A DNA stretch of 64,000 nt from Verrucomicrobiia bacterium (GCA_030431475.1 JAUIJD010000024.1:1-64000), one strand, 5' to 3'. Numbered from the stretch's first letter, positions 27,832 through 37,160 are shown. Notes: generated by a model not told the origin, from the sequence alone. Numbers and translations are program-made.

Positions 27832-29745
27832 ATGCCCCACTTTCTCGCCCTTGCCCACGGCTCCGGCATGTCGCCCCTGGTCTTCCTCACGCTGATCCTG
27901 GCCATCGGGGTGCTCGCGCAATGGCTCGCGTGGCGCTTCAAGCTGCCCTCCATCCTCCTGCTTCTCGCCTTCGGCTTCGCCCTGGGCCAGTGGACCGGCG
28001 TCAAGATCGACGACTATCTCGCCCAGGGCGATGCCCAGTTCAATCCGCTGCTCTCGGCGGTGGGTCTGTTCGTGGCGATCATTCTCTTCGAGGGCGGCCT
28101 GACCCTCAAGTTCAGCGAACTGCGCGAGTCCGGCCTCCCGGTGCTGCGGCTGTGCACCATCGCCGTGGGCATCTCGATGGCCCTCACCGCGGTCTTCATG
28201 TCCCAGGCGCTGGGCTACGACATCCGCCTCGCCCTGCTTTCCGGCGCGATCCTCACGGTCACCGGTCCGACCGTGATCGCCCCGCTGCTGCGCCACGTGA
28301 ATCCGACGCGGAAGATGGCCTCCATTTTCAAATGGGAGGGCATCGTCGTCGATCCGATCGGCGCCATCCTCGGCGTGCTCGTGTTCAAGGCGGCGCTGGC
28401 GTCCGACGCCGACACCGCCTGGCTCCAGATCCTGGTTTCGACCGGCAAACTGCTGCTGGTCGGCGTGGCCGGTGGTTACCTCCTCGGCAAGATCGTCGAG
28501 ATCCTCCTGCGCAAGCACCTCATCCCCGACTTCCTCCAACCCGTCTTCCTGCTGGCGGTCGTCGCCGTCGCCTTCACCGCCTCGAACCTGGTCGAAAAGG
28601 AGGCCGGCCTGCTGACCGTCACCGTGCTCGGCATCGCGCTCGCCAACCAGCGCTCCGTCTCGGTGAAGCACATTCTCGAGTTCAAGGAGAACCTCCGGAC
28701 GCTCATCATTTCCTCGCTCTTCATCGTGCTCTCCGGGCGGGTCACGGTCGACGACCTCGCCGAGACCCTGTGGAAGGGCATCGCGCTGCTGGTCTTCCTG
28801 ATCCTCATCGGCCGCCCGCTCTCGGTGTTCGGCTCGCTGCTCGGATCGAACCAGACGACAAGCAAGGAACGCATCTTCCTCGCCTTCCTCGCGCCCCGCG
28901 GCATCGTCGCCGCGGCGGTTGCCTCGATCTTCGCCCTCGAGTTCGAGATCGCCGCCACCTCCGGCGGCAAGTTCGGCGACAAGGCCGCGCTCATCGCCAG
29001 CCAGTCGAACGAGATCTCGGCGCTGATCTTCCTCGTGATCATCGGCACCGTCGCCGTCTACGGCCTGGCCGCCGCCCCGCTCGCCCGGGGGCTCGGGCTC
29101 GCTTCGAAGAACCCGACCGGCATCCTCTTCGCCGGGGCCGACTCGTGGGCCCGGCGCGCCGCCAAGGCGCTGGCCGACGACGGCCACCAGGTGATGCTCC
29201 TCGACACCAACTACGCCAACATTTCCGCCGCCAAGATGCTCGGACTCGAGGCCCATCGCGCCAACATCCTGTCGGAGTTCGCCGAGGAGGAGCTCGACTT
29301 CAACGGCCTCGGGTCGCTGATCGCCGGCACGCCCAACGACGAGGTCAACTCGATGGCCTCCCAGCGCTTCATCCACCAGTTCGGCCGGGCCGGGGTCTGG
29401 CAGATCGCCCCCCAGGACCGCGACCGGGGGCACAAGACCTCCGCGGCGTCCGACGTGCGCTCGCAGGTCTGCTTCACCGGCGCGCCCGACCACGCCACGC
29501 TGCAGCGCTTCACCGCAAGCGAGGGGGTCGTCAAGAAGTCCCAGATCACCGAGGTCTTCACCCTCGAGGACTTCCGGCTCACCTACGACGGGAAGCCCTA
29601 CCACGTCCTTTTCCTCTCCGATGAATCGAAGGGGCTGCGGCCGGCCCCGGTCGAGCTCGAGCGGGTGGCGCCGGGCACCACCCTCTACGTGCTTCTCCCC
29701 AAACCCGAGACAAACGGTGATAAAGGAGCGAATGGCGGCGAGTAG
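27832..29745 (+). CDS. CPA1-type sodium:proton antiporter with C-terminal NAD-binding domain
   Basis: A 637-residue cation/proton antiporter. The N-terminal part (about residues 10-420) has some twelve hydrophobic helices, with the family motifs FEGGLTLKFSEL, GAILTVTGPTVIAPLLRHV and the ion-site region KWEGIVVDPIGAILGV. A TrkA-N-like Rossmann domain (about 424-540; GILFAGADSWARRAAKALADDG) and an RCK-C-like end follow, which suggests regulation by nucleotide. It exchanges Na+ or K+ for protons at the inner membrane; ion choice is not readable. The next gene starts 12 bp later, so the two are probably co-transcribed. Confidence 0.9.
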   Translation: MPHFLALAHGSGMSPLVFLTLILAIGVLAQWLAWRFKLPSILLLLAFGFALGQWTGVKIDDYLAQGDAQFNPLLSAVGLFVAIILFEGGLTLKFSELRESGLPVLRLCTIAVGISMALTAVFMSQALGYDIRLALLSGAILTVTGPTVIAPLLRHVNPTRKMASIFKWEGIVVDPIGAILGVLVFKAALASDADTAWLQILVSTGKLLLVGVAGGYLLGKIVEILLRKHLIPDFLQPVFLLAVVAVAFTASNLVEKEAGLLTVTVLGIALANQRSVSVKHILEFKENLRTLIISSLFIVLSGRVTVDDLAETLWKGIALLVFLILIGRPLSVFGSLLGSNQTTSKERIFLAFLAPRGIVAAAVASIFALEFEIAATSGGKFGDKAALIASQSNEISALIFLVIIGTVAVYGLAAAPLARGLGLASKNPTGILFAGADSWARRAAKALADDGHQVMLLDTNYANISAAKMLGLEAHRANILSEFAEEELDFNGLGSLIAGTPNDEVNSMASQRFIHQFGRAGVWQIAPQDRDRGHKTSAASDVRSQVCFTGAPDHATLQRFTASEGVVKKSQITEVFTLEDFRLTYDGKPYHVLFLSDESKGLRPAPVELERVAPGTTLYVLLPKPETNGDKGANGGE

Positions 29746-29757
29746 TTCGCTTCAGCC

Positions 29758-31446
29758 ATGATGCGATCCTTCAAGCACGCCTTCTTCTGGCTCTCCGGCG
29801 CCGGCACCGAGACCCTCGAACAGTGCCCGAACTGGGAGCAGCGGAAATACGTGGCCTTCGGCGCGACCGTGCTCGTCCCCTGCGCCTTCGCCTTCATCGC
29901 CTGCGCCTACGCGCTCTCGACCCTCACCGACAAGGCCACCGTCATCTACCCCGTCGCCGCGGTCTGGGCCTTCATCATCCTCACCATCGACCGCGCCCTG
30001 CTGGCCGGCTACCGGCCCTTCCTTTCCTGGACGCGCAAGCTCTCGCAGTTCGCCCTGCGCCTCGGCGTCGCGATCCTGATGGGCCTCACCATCGCCCACC
30101 CGCTGGTGCTGTTGTTGTTCCGCGACACCATCACCTCGGTCATCGAGGAGGACCGCGCCGCCGAGATCGTCGTCGAGCGCTCCAGATTCAGCGACGCCAA
30201 GGACCAGGTCCGCGGGCTCATGGACGGCCTCGAGCAGAAGATCGCCGCCCTGCAGAAGGACCGCCTCGATACCTACAACGCCCGGTTCATCATCCAGGAA
30301 AGGGCCGAGGCGACCGACGCCATCCCCGGTCTCACCACCGACCAGCAGGCCGAGCTCGACGCCGCCACCAAGGAGGCCACCGCGCCCTTCCGCGCCCGGC
30401 TCGACGTGATCAACCCGCAGCTCGACGAGCTCACCCCGCAGTTCGCCAAGGTCCAGACCGAGCTGACCTTCTGGCAGTCCGAGTACGAGCGCGAGCTCAA
30501 CGGCCAGCGCTCGGGACTCGTCGGCGAAGGACCGCGCGCCCGCTCGATCAAGGCCGACCAGCTTGAACCCCGGCGCGAGGAATCGAAGCGTCTCGCCGCC
30601 CTCCTCGAACACCTCACCGCCGAAAAGGCGACGCTCCAGACGCAGGCCCGCGAGGCGGAAAAAGGGGCCATCGCCGCCTTCGAAACCCGCCTCGCGGAAA
30701 TCAACGCCGCCAACAGGGCCGAGGAGGAGCGCGTCGCCGCGCTCAAGCACCAAGTCGAACAGTCGCAGGCCGATGCCTTCGTCACCCAGCAGAACGCCGT
30801 CCGTGAGGCCCTCGACGTCCAGATCGAAACCCGCAACGAGGAACTGCGGACCGCCCAGGCCGAGCTCGCCGCCATCTCCAGGGAAGAACGTGACCGCATC
30901 GACGCCATCAACGCCGAACCCCGCCGCGATGTCCTCACCCAGACCCTCGCCCTGCACCACCTTTTCCAGCAGGGAGCGGAGGGCGGCAGGTTCGCCTTCT
31001 ATACCTACCTGATCCTGACCGCGCTGTTCATGCTGGTCGACACGATCCCGCTGGTCGTCAAGTTCTTCACCAAGCCGGGCCCCTACGACACCCTGCTCGA
31101 CCGCGACGAGATTTCCTTCGACGCCGAGCACCAGGCCTTCAAGGAAAGCCACGGCCGCTACATGGAGAAGCTCGCCGACGGCAACCTGATCGCCGTCACC
31201 CGCAACAAGCGCCTTGAGCACGCGCTGGTCGACGGCGTCGAGCACTCCCGGGCCGCCCGCGAGTTCCTCGACTCGCTCATCGCCATGGAGCGCTCATTCT
31301 CCGAGCAGATGCGCGTCGAGCAGGAGGCGCACGCCCACTCCGGCCCCGAAAAGCTGGCCATGCTCGAGAAGATGAAGTCGAGCTTCTACGAGGACCTCCA
31401 CCGCCGGATGGAGACCTTTTTCAAGAGCGGCGTGGCGCCGGGCTGA
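29758..31446 (+). CDS. DUF4407 domain membrane protein
   Basis: A 562-residue protein of the DUF4407 family, function unknown. Family features are the opening FFWLSGAGTETLEQCPNWEQRKY, paired helices, the loop IDRALLAGYRPFL, and a further helix pair (about 100-125). A long coiled coil (about 145-400, rich in Glu/Gln/Arg/Leu) precedes another hydrophobic helix (AFYTYLILTALFMLVDTIPLVVKFF) and an acidic/basic cytoplasmic tail. It follows the antiporter by 12 bp. A large imperfect hairpin separates it from the convergent gene downstream. Confidence 0.85.
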   Translation: MMRSFKHAFFWLSGAGTETLEQCPNWEQRKYVAFGATVLVPCAFAFIACAYALSTLTDKATVIYPVAAVWAFIILTIDRALLAGYRPFLSWTRKLSQFALRLGVAILMGLTIAHPLVLLLFRDTITSVIEEDRAAEIVVERSRFSDAKDQVRGLMDGLEQKIAALQKDRLDTYNARFIIQERAEATDAIPGLTTDQQAELDAATKEATAPFRARLDVINPQLDELTPQFAKVQTELTFWQSEYERELNGQRSGLVGEGPRARSIKADQLEPRREESKRLAALLEHLTAEKATLQTQAREAEKGAIAAFETRLAEINAANRAEEERVAALKHQVEQSQADAFVTQQNAVREALDVQIETRNEELRTAQAELAAISREERDRIDAINAEPRRDVLTQTLALHHLFQQGAEGGRFAFYTYLILTALFMLVDTIPLVVKFFTKPGPYDTLLDRDEISFDAEHQAFKESHGRYMEKLADGNLIAVTRNKRLEHALVDGVEHSRAAREFLDSLIAMERSFSEQMRVEQEAHAHSGPEKLAMLEKMKSSFYEDLHRRMETFFKSGVAPG

Positions 31447-31456
31447 GTGGCGCCAG

Positions 31457-31566
31457 ACGGACCGCGGGGTTCCCGCCGCGCAGGCCTGTTCGGAAACGCG
31501 ACACGATCGTCACCCGTGGTCCACGAAATTCGGCCCGGCGTGCGCGGCGGGAGCCACGCGGTCCGT
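31457..31566. repeat. Long imperfect inverted repeat between convergent genes
   Basis: A 29-nt arm at 31457-31485 pairs with 31538-31566 at 26 of 29 positions across a 52-nt loop. It fills the gap between two convergent stop codons. It could act as a bidirectional RNA hairpin or be a mobile-repeat scar; it has no T tract. Confidence 0.6.
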
Positions 31567-31571
31567 TCCGC

Positions 31572-31952
31572 CTACAGACCGACCTCCTGGATCACCTTGA
31601 GAAGCGGGATCCAGGAAGCACACCGGACCACCACCGCCAACGCCGCCAGCAGCAGCGCGACGACCAGTGCATAGACATTCGCCCGAAACCGGTCACGGAT
31701 CGCGAACAAGGCCCCGAACCCGGCCAGCAGCAGCACGACCGCCGCGATCATCGGCAGGTGCAACTTGGATGCCCCCCACACCAGCTGGGTGAACGTCGGA
31801 ACGACAACCGCGCCCAAGTCCGAGAAAAGCGCCATGTATCGTGGAACCATGGAAACCTCCAAAGCGCACCATCCCCCGAGGACAAGCAACACGACTCCCA
31901 CCGCCACGCTCCCCGCGGCATCCACCAGCTTCCACCTTCCTGGATCTTCCAT
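31572..31952 (-). CDS. Small membrane protein
   Basis: A 126-residue integral membrane protein with three hydrophobic helices: about 15-35 (VAVGVVLLVLGGWCALEV), 65-85 (LPMIAAVVLLLAGFGALFAI) and 93-113 (VYALVVALLLAALAVVV). The loop EVSMVPRYMALFSDLGAVVVPTFTQ resembles the conserved segment of small membrane proteins that look like part of type II secretion GspF proteins; I only suggest that. The start MEDPGRW at 31952 avoids overlap with the divergent methyltransferase; an ATG 20 codons upstream would collide with it. Confidence 0.6.
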   Translation of the reverse strand: MEDPGRWKLVDAAGSVAVGVVLLVLGGWCALEVSMVPRYMALFSDLGAVVVPTFTQLVWGASKLHLPMIAAVVLLLAGFGALFAIRDRFRANVYALVVALLLAALAVVVRCASWIPLLKVIQEVGL

Positions 31953-32016
31953 TGCCGAAGCTGAGCTGAAACGACCGGCCTTTCCAAGAGGCAATCCGGC
32001 GCACAGGCTCATCCCC

Positions 32017-32772
32017 GTGCCCGCCTACACCTCCCTCGAAGCCGAACTCCACGACCCGTTCTGGGCGAGCGAGGAGTCGCCCGAACTCGAGTGGCTCGAC
32101 GCCCTGCTCACCGAGTTTCCCGGCCGTTCGCTGGAAGTCGGCTGCGGTTCCGGTCGCCTGCTCCTTCCCCTGCGGCGAAAAGGCCATCCGATCGAAGGCC
32201 TCGAACCCTCGCCGGACATGCTCGAGCTCTGCCGCCGACAGGCCGGCGACCTGGATCCGGTGCTCCACGCCGGCCGCATGGCGGACTTCGAAACGACCGT
32301 CCGATACCGCTCGATCCTCATCCCGGCCTTCACTCTCCAGCTCTCCCCTGACGCCGAAACGGACCTGCAACGCATGCGGGAGCTGCTCACGGACGACGGG
32401 GTCCTCTACCTCACCGTGTTCCGCCCCTTCGCCGAGCTCGAGGGCGACCTCCCGGAAAACGAGTGGTACCCGGACCACGGGATCGAGCTGCCCGACGGCT
32501 CCCGCGCCACCCTCGAAACCCGTCACCGGATCGACCGCCGGCAGCAGATCCTACACCGCGAGCACCACTACCGGCTGGAGAAGGACGGCACGGTCCGCGA
32601 GCACCGGTCAGAGCAGACGATCCGCTGGTTCGAACCCAGACAACTTGCCGGCATCCTTAAGCGCACCGGCTTCCGCATCGAACGCGCCGTCGCCGACTTC
32701 GACGAGTCCCTCCCGGTCACTGAGGACGCCCAGATCATCACCCTCGTCGCCCGCCGGTCGTCGGGGTCCTAA
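32017..32772 (+). CDS. Class I SAM-dependent methyltransferase
   Basis: A 251-residue methyltransferase. Motif I is GRSLEVGCGSGRLLLPL, the acidic end of strand 2 is in IEGLEPSPDML, and the post-II region is YRSILIPAFTLQLSPD with LLTDDGVLYLTVFRPF. The target is unknown. The start at GTG 32017 (VPAYTSLEAELHDPFW) is chosen because upstream in-frame sequence is low-complexity and antisense to the divergent membrane protein gene. A 63-bp heptamer repeat begins 11 bp after the stop. Confidence 0.8.
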   Translation: MPAYTSLEAELHDPFWASEESPELEWLDALLTEFPGRSLEVGCGSGRLLLPLRRKGHPIEGLEPSPDMLELCRRQAGDLDPVLHAGRMADFETTVRYRSILIPAFTLQLSPDAETDLQRMRELLTDDGVLYLTVFRPFAELEGDLPENEWYPDHGIELPDGSRATLETRHRIDRRQQILHREHHYRLEKDGTVREHRSEQTIRWFEPRQLAGILKRTGFRIERAVADFDESLPVTEDAQIITLVARRSSGS

Positions 32773-32783
32773 CACCCAAAGGC

Positions 32784-32846
32784 CGATCACCGACCACCGA
32801 CCACCGACCACCGACCACCGACCACCGACCACCGACCACCGATCAC
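32784..32846. repeat. Tandem heptamer repeat, nine units
   Basis: Seven exact copies of CGACCAC are flanked at each end by one CGATCAC copy, giving 9 x 7 bp without interruption. It fills the gap between two convergent genes and ends exactly before the stop codon of the minus-strand gene. Such microsatellites often vary in copy number between strains. Confidence 0.95.
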
Positions 32847-32847
32847 C

Positions 32848-34290
32848 TCATTCCTGCTCATCGGCGCCGACCTCGACCTCTTCGGCCACCGGCTCGAGCT
32901 TGCGGAAATGCACCTGGCCGACCCGGCGGCCGTCGGTGCTGGTGACCTTCGCCTCCCAGCCGAGGATCTCCATCGTTTCGCCGACTTCGGGGAAACGGCC
33001 GAGCTGCTGGGTGATGTAGCCGCCCACCGTGGTGACCTCGCCACTCTCCAGTTCCAGCGCCTCCTCGATGTCCGAGAGGTCGTTCAGCGTGAGAGTGCCG
33101 TCGACGACGAACTCCTCCTCGTTCACCCGCGCGAACTCGGGACGCTCGTTGTCGAACTCGTCCTGGATATCGCCGACGATCTCCTCGATGACGTTGTCGA
33201 GGAAGACGATCCCCACCGGCGTTCCGAACTCGTCGACCACCAGCGCCAGGTGTGCCCGCTCCTTGAGGAAGAACTTCAGCAGGGTGTCCAGCGGCATCGT
33301 GTCCGGCACTACCTTGAGGTCGCGCCGGATGCGCATCAGGTCCGGGTCGGGGGTCCCCACCAGCTTGAGCACGTCCTTGATGTGGATGAGCCCGATGTGG
33401 TTGTCGAGGTGCCCGCCCTTCACCAGCGGAAAGCGGGTGTGCTTGGTCCGCCGCGCCGTCTCCAGCGCCTTGTCGAAGGCCTGGTCGGCATCCAGGACCA
33501 CCACGTCCTGGCGCGGCGTCATCACGTCGCGCACCCAGAGTTCGTTCAACTCGAGCGCGTTCACCGCGATCTCGCGCTCGGTGTCGGTCACCTCCATCGC
33601 CTCGCCGCTCTGCGTCACCAGCAGCGCCAGTTCCTCGGCCGAGTGGATGTGCTCGCCCTCGGAGATCGGGTCGATGCGGAAAATCTTCTTCAGCAGCAGG
33701 TTGGCCGTGCCGTTGAGCACCCGGATCGCCCAGTGGAACGACTTGTAGAAGATGTGCAGCGGTTTCGCCAGCCGCAGGGTCGTCGCCAGCGCCTTGCGGA
33801 TCGCGATCGACTTCGGCAGCAGCTCACCGATCACCACGTGGAGGAAGGTGAAGGAGACGATGGCCAGCCCGAAGGAAAGCCAGTGGATGATGGGGATGGA
33901 GACCCCCGCCACCGTCAGATTCTCGGGCATGCCGAACTTCCACAAGGCCGGCGAGACGAAGGCCTCGACGAAGGGTTCGCCCAGGAAACCGAGGGCCAGC
34001 GAGGCGATCGTGATTCCGAGCTGGTTGGCGGAAAGGTAGCCGTCGAGGGACTCCACCACCCGCATCGCGGTCGCGGTGCTGCCCGGCTTCTCCTTCTCGA
34101 CGGTTTCGAGCTGACTCGGCCGGACCTTCACGATCGCGAACTCCGACGCCACGAAGAAGGCGTTGAGCAGCAGGAAGAAGGCGATCCCCGCGAGATACAG
34201 CAGGGTCATCGGCAGGGTGGGAAACTCCTTGGAAATCTCGCCACCGCCCGCCGCCAACAGCGGAAGGATGTCTGGAAACCCCTCGATCAC
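32848..34290 (-). CDS. CNNM/CorC-type membrane protein (hemolysin-like, CBS domains)
   Basis: A 480-residue protein with a DUF21/CNNM membrane domain (about 30-215; FFLLLNAFFVASEFAIVKVR, ESLDGYLSANQLGITIASLALG, VIGELLPKSIAIRKA). Two CBS repeats follow (about 235-365, starting VRDVMTPRQDVVVLD; second with HLALVVDEFGTPVGIVFLDNV). A CorC_HlyC domain (about 385-465) completes the standard architecture of Mg2+/Co2+ efflux-related proteins. The E. coli relatives are CorC and YfjD/YtfL. FmdB-like and rpsN genes lie upstream on the same strand. Confidence 0.92.
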   Translation of the reverse strand: MIEGFPDILPLLAAGGGEISKEFPTLPMTLLYLAGIAFFLLLNAFFVASEFAIVKVRPSQLETVEKEKPGSTATAMRVVESLDGYLSANQLGITIASLALGFLGEPFVEAFVSPALWKFGMPENLTVAGVSIPIIHWLSFGLAIVSFTFLHVVIGELLPKSIAIRKALATTLRLAKPLHIFYKSFHWAIRVLNGTANLLLKKIFRIDPISEGEHIHSAEELALLVTQSGEAMEVTDTEREIAVNALELNELWVRDVMTPRQDVVVLDADQAFDKALETARRTKHTRFPLVKGGHLDNHIGLIHIKDVLKLVGTPDPDLMRIRRDLKVVPDTMPLDTLLKFFLKERAHLALVVDEFGTPVGIVFLDNVIEEIVGDIQDEFDNERPEFARVNEEEFVVDGTLTLNDLSDIEEALELESGEVTTVGGYITQQLGRFPEVGETMEILGWEAKVTSTDGRRVGQVHFRKLEPVAEEVEVGADEQE

Positions 34291-34294
34291 GGCT

Positions 34295-34555
34295 TCACAG
34301 CTTTTCGTAAACGCCCTGGTCCCGCTTCTCCAGAATGGTGAAGCCGGCCTTCTTGGCGTCGGTCACCGACAAAGGTTTGGCGACCTTGGGGGTATTCACC
34401 TTGGAAATCACCTTCCGGATGGGATTCCGGCAGGCGAGGCACTTCTCAAGGGGGGCCCGGTCCACGGGCCGGCGAAGTTCGAAACCTTCGCGGCAGATCC
34501 GGCAAGATCGCTCGGGATCTTCGGGATGCTCGGAAACGTATTCGTAGATCGGCAT
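34295..34555 (-). CDS. FmdB-type zinc-ribbon protein
   Basis: An 86-residue protein beginning MPIYEYVSEHPEDPERSCRIC, with CxxC at SCRIC and a second CxxC at KCLACRNPIRKVIS. This is the zinc-ribbon regulatory FmdB family pattern (PiYeY.C..Cg..fe......C..C). The role is probably nucleic-acid or protein binding; it is not established for most members. The stop is 4 bp from the start of the CorC-like gene, so the two are likely co-transcribed. Confidence 0.85.
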   Translation of the reverse strand: MPIYEYVSEHPEDPERSCRICREGFELRRPVDRAPLEKCLACRNPIRKVISKVNTPKVAKPLSVTDAKKAGFTILEKRDQGVYEKL

Positions 34556-34617
34556 GGCGGGACGGGAGGACGAGCGGTTTCCGCCTCCCGTCGAAGGTAA
34601 GGCAAAAAGCCGCGGCC

Positions 34618-34887
34618 TTACCAGCTCGACTTCGTCACGCCGGGGATCATCCCGTGCGAAGCCAGCTCGCGGAAGCTGATCCGGGAGAGACGGAAGCGCC
34701 GAATGAAGGCACGACGACGACCGGTGTACTCGCAGCGATTCACCACCCGGGTCGGGCTGGCGTCGCGCGGCAGCATCGTGAGACCGATGTAATCCTTCTC
34801 CGCCTTCAGCTTGTGACGGAGGTCGGCGTACTTGGCGACGGTGCGCTTTTTGCGTTCGTTGCGGGCAATCCAGCTCTTCTTAGCCAT
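34618..34887 (-). CDS. rpsN: 30S ribosomal protein S14
   Basis: An 89-residue S14 of the small subunit head. It runs from [14 protein letters not shown] to the conserved end [27 protein letters not shown]. Only one Cys (RCEYTGR) is present and the CxxC...CxxC zinc site is absent, so this is the zinc-independent form. The start at 34887 is required for the conserved N-terminus. It is not next to other ribosomal protein genes, which is unusual for the main S14 copy. A stem (34596-34603 with 34615-34622) spans its stop. Confidence 0.95.
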   Translation of the reverse strand: MAKKSWIARNERKKRTVAKYADLRHKLKAEKDYIGLTMLPRDASPTRVVNRCEYTGRRRAFIRRFRLSRISFRELASHGMIPGVTKSSW

Positions 34888-35022
34888 AATTCGGGGCGCG
34901 GGAGATACCCCATCCCCCCACCAATGCAAGCCAAATCCGGCATTTTTTCCAGAACTCCCCCACCCTTTCCGCCGGGGATTCCCTCTTGAGAAGGGCTCCA
35001 CTTCCGGCTTTCATCCCCGCCC

Positions 35023-35904
35023 ATGTTCCGGCGTCTCTGCCCGCTCCTCATTCTCGCCACCGCCGCCCTCACCTCGTGCGGCGGGGAAACCCGAAACGGC
35101 CCCTACGTCGAGAACTACCCGACGAGGGCGGCCCCTCCGCATTCCGACGGCATTCCCTCGGTCGCCCCGCCGCAGGTCTTCGGCGAAAGCGCGATCGTCA
35201 TCGACGCCCGCAGCGGCAAGGTGCTCTACGCCAAGAACGCCGACACGATCCGCCCGGTCGCCTCGACCCAGAAGCTCCTCACCGCGCTGGTGGTCCTCGA
35301 TCACGGCAGCCTCTCCGACAAGGTGACCATCCAGCAGAGCGACACCGCCTGCGAGCCGACCAAGCTCTACCTGCGACCCGGCGAGGTCTACACCCGCGGC
35401 GCGCTGACCAAGGCGCTGGTCGTCAAGAGCGGCAACGACGTGGCCCGGGCCCTCGCCCGTGACGTCGGCGGCTCCCAGGAAGGCTTCGCCGCCCTGATGA
35501 ACCGCAAGGCGGCGTCCCTCGGCATGCGCAACTCGCACTTCGTCAACCCCAACGGCCTGCCCGCCCAGGGCCAGTACTCCACCGCCCGCGACATCGCCAT
35601 CGCCGCCCGCAACGCCTACCGCAGCAGCACGATCCGGTCGTGGACCAACACCCAGAAGTACACCTTCCAGTTCGCCAGCGGCCGCACCAAGGTGCTGGAG
35701 AACACCAACAAGGTGCTCAAGCGCCTGCCCTACTGCGACGGCATGAAGACCGGCACCACCAACCGGGCCGGACGCTGCCTCGTCTCCAGCGGCACCTTGA
35801 ACGGTCGCTCGGCGATTGCCGTCGTCCTCAAGAGCAACTCCCGCCACATCTGGGACGACTCGGAAAAGCTCCTGCGCTGGGCGCTCGAGTCCCCCCGCCG
35901 GTGA
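35023..35904 (+). CDS. D-alanyl-D-alanine carboxypeptidase, peptidase S11 family, lipoprotein
   Basis: A 293-residue penicillin-binding protein trimming peptidoglycan stem peptides in the periplasm. The lipobox LTSC puts the lipidated Cys at about residue 19. Active-site motifs: Ser81-x-x-Lys84 (VASTQKLL), SxN in VKSGNDVA, and KTG in GMKTGTTNRAG. There is a short disordered linker after the lipid anchor and no long C-terminal membrane amphipathic helix, so the lipid probably provides anchoring. The gene is divergent from rpsN. Confidence 0.93.
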   Translation: MFRRLCPLLILATAALTSCGGETRNGPYVENYPTRAAPPHSDGIPSVAPPQVFGESAIVIDARSGKVLYAKNADTIRPVASTQKLLTALVVLDHGSLSDKVTIQQSDTACEPTKLYLRPGEVYTRGALTKALVVKSGNDVARALARDVGGSQEGFAALMNRKAASLGMRNSHFVNPNGLPAQGQYSTARDIAIAARNAYRSSTIRSWTNTQKYTFQFASGRTKVLENTNKVLKRLPYCDGMKTGTTNRAGRCLVSSGTLNGRSAIAVVLKSNSRHIWDDSEKLLRWALESPRR

Positions 35905-35934
35905 GGGGCGGCGCCCGACACCGACCCTCGCGAC

Positions 35935-37104
35935 ATGACCGTCCCGGTCATGAACCCCGATCCCCCGACCATGGAAACCCCGGCGCAGGCGCTCGAGAAG
36001 CTGGCGGCCGACGGGCTGCTCCGCCGTCTCCGGGAAACCACGGGCCTCGACGATCCGCGCGTGGTCCGCGACGGACGGGAGCTCTGGAACTTCGCCAGCA
36101 ACGACTACCTCGGCCTCGCCTCGCATCCGGCCATCCGCGCGGCCTTTCATGAAGGCCTCGACCGCTTCGGCCACGGCGCCGGCGCGTCGCGCCTCATCAC
36201 CGGCAGCCAGCCGCCGCACCACCGCTTCGAGGAAGGCCTCGCGGAAGCCAAAGGCACCGGTGCCGCCCTCCTGTTCTCCTCCGGCTTCGCGACCGCCGTG
36301 GGGGTGATCCCGGCACTGGTGGGGAAGGACGACTTCGTGCTCCTCGACAAGCTGAGCCACGCCTGCCTCATCGACGGCGCCCGGCTTTCCGGCGCCACCC
36401 TGCGCGTCTTTCCCCACAACAACCTCGACAAGCTCGGACGCCTGCTCGCCGGCATTCGCGAGAAGCATGCCACCGCCCGCATCCTCATCCTCACCGAGTC
36501 GGTCTTCTCCATGGATGGAGATCTCTGCCCGCTCGCCGGGCTCCTCGAGCTCAAGGAGGCGCACGGGGCCCACCTCCTGCTCGACGAGGCCCACGGCTTC
36601 GGCGTGCTCGGCCCGACCGGCATGGGCCTCGCCGAGCAACTCGGCGTTCAGGACCGCGTCGACTTCCACATGGGCACCCTGAGCAAGGCCACCGGGCTCT
36701 CCGGGGCCTACCTCGCAGGTTCCGCCGAGTGGCGCGATCTCCTCGTCAACCGCGCCCGCTCCTTCATCTACTCCACCGCTCCCCCGCCGGCGCTGGCCCA
36801 CGCGGCCTCCGCCGCCCTCGACCTGATCCGGTCGGAGGGCGGCGACACCCTGCGCCAGCAGCTCCGCGGGAATATCGAGCGACTGGCTCCCGGCCACCCG
36901 AGTCCGATCATCCCGAGGATCCTCGGAACCAACGAGGCCGCCCTCGGCGCGGCCGACGATCTCGAAGCCGCCGGCTTTCTGGTCCCCGCCATCCGCTATC
37001 CCACCGTGCCCCGCGGCACCGCCCGACTGCGCATCTCGGTCTCCGCCCGCCATTCCGCCGAAGCGATCGACGCCCTCGCCGGACAACTCGCATCTTTTCC
37101 CTGA
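35935..37104 (+). CDS. bioF: 8-amino-7-oxononanoate synthase
   Basis: A 389-residue PLP-dependent alpha-oxoamine synthase of biotin synthesis, condensing pimeloyl-thioester with alanine. Motifs: ELWNFASNDYLGLASHP, GHGAGASRLITGSQPPHHRFEEGLA, SGFATAVGVIPAL, DEAHGFGVLGPTGMG, and the PLP lysine (about 251) in HMGTLSKATGLSGAYLAG. The C-terminal RLRISVSARHSAE matches the BioF/Kbl group, and the tail (FLVPAIRYPTVPRGTARLRIS) favours BioF. Internal ATGs at 35950 and 35971 are also possible starts. It is 31 bp after the carboxypeptidase and distant from bioB. Confidence 0.9.
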   Translation: MTVPVMNPDPPTMETPAQALEKLAADGLLRRLRETTGLDDPRVVRDGRELWNFASNDYLGLASHPAIRAAFHEGLDRFGHGAGASRLITGSQPPHHRFEEGLAEAKGTGAALLFSSGFATAVGVIPALVGKDDFVLLDKLSHACLIDGARLSGATLRVFPHNNLDKLGRLLAGIREKHATARILILTESVFSMDGDLCPLAGLLELKEAHGAHLLLDEAHGFGVLGPTGMGLAEQLGVQDRVDFHMGTLSKATGLSGAYLAGSAEWRDLLVNRARSFIYSTAPPPALAHAASAALDLIRSEGGDTLRQQLRGNIERLAPGHPSPIIPRILGTNEAALGAADDLEAAGFLVPAIRYPTVPRGTARLRISVSARHSAEAIDALAGQLASFP

Positions 37105-37160
37105 AAGCTTGACGCTTGCACCCCGTAAGCGCTGCCGTCAGAAATCTGTCAGACAAATTC

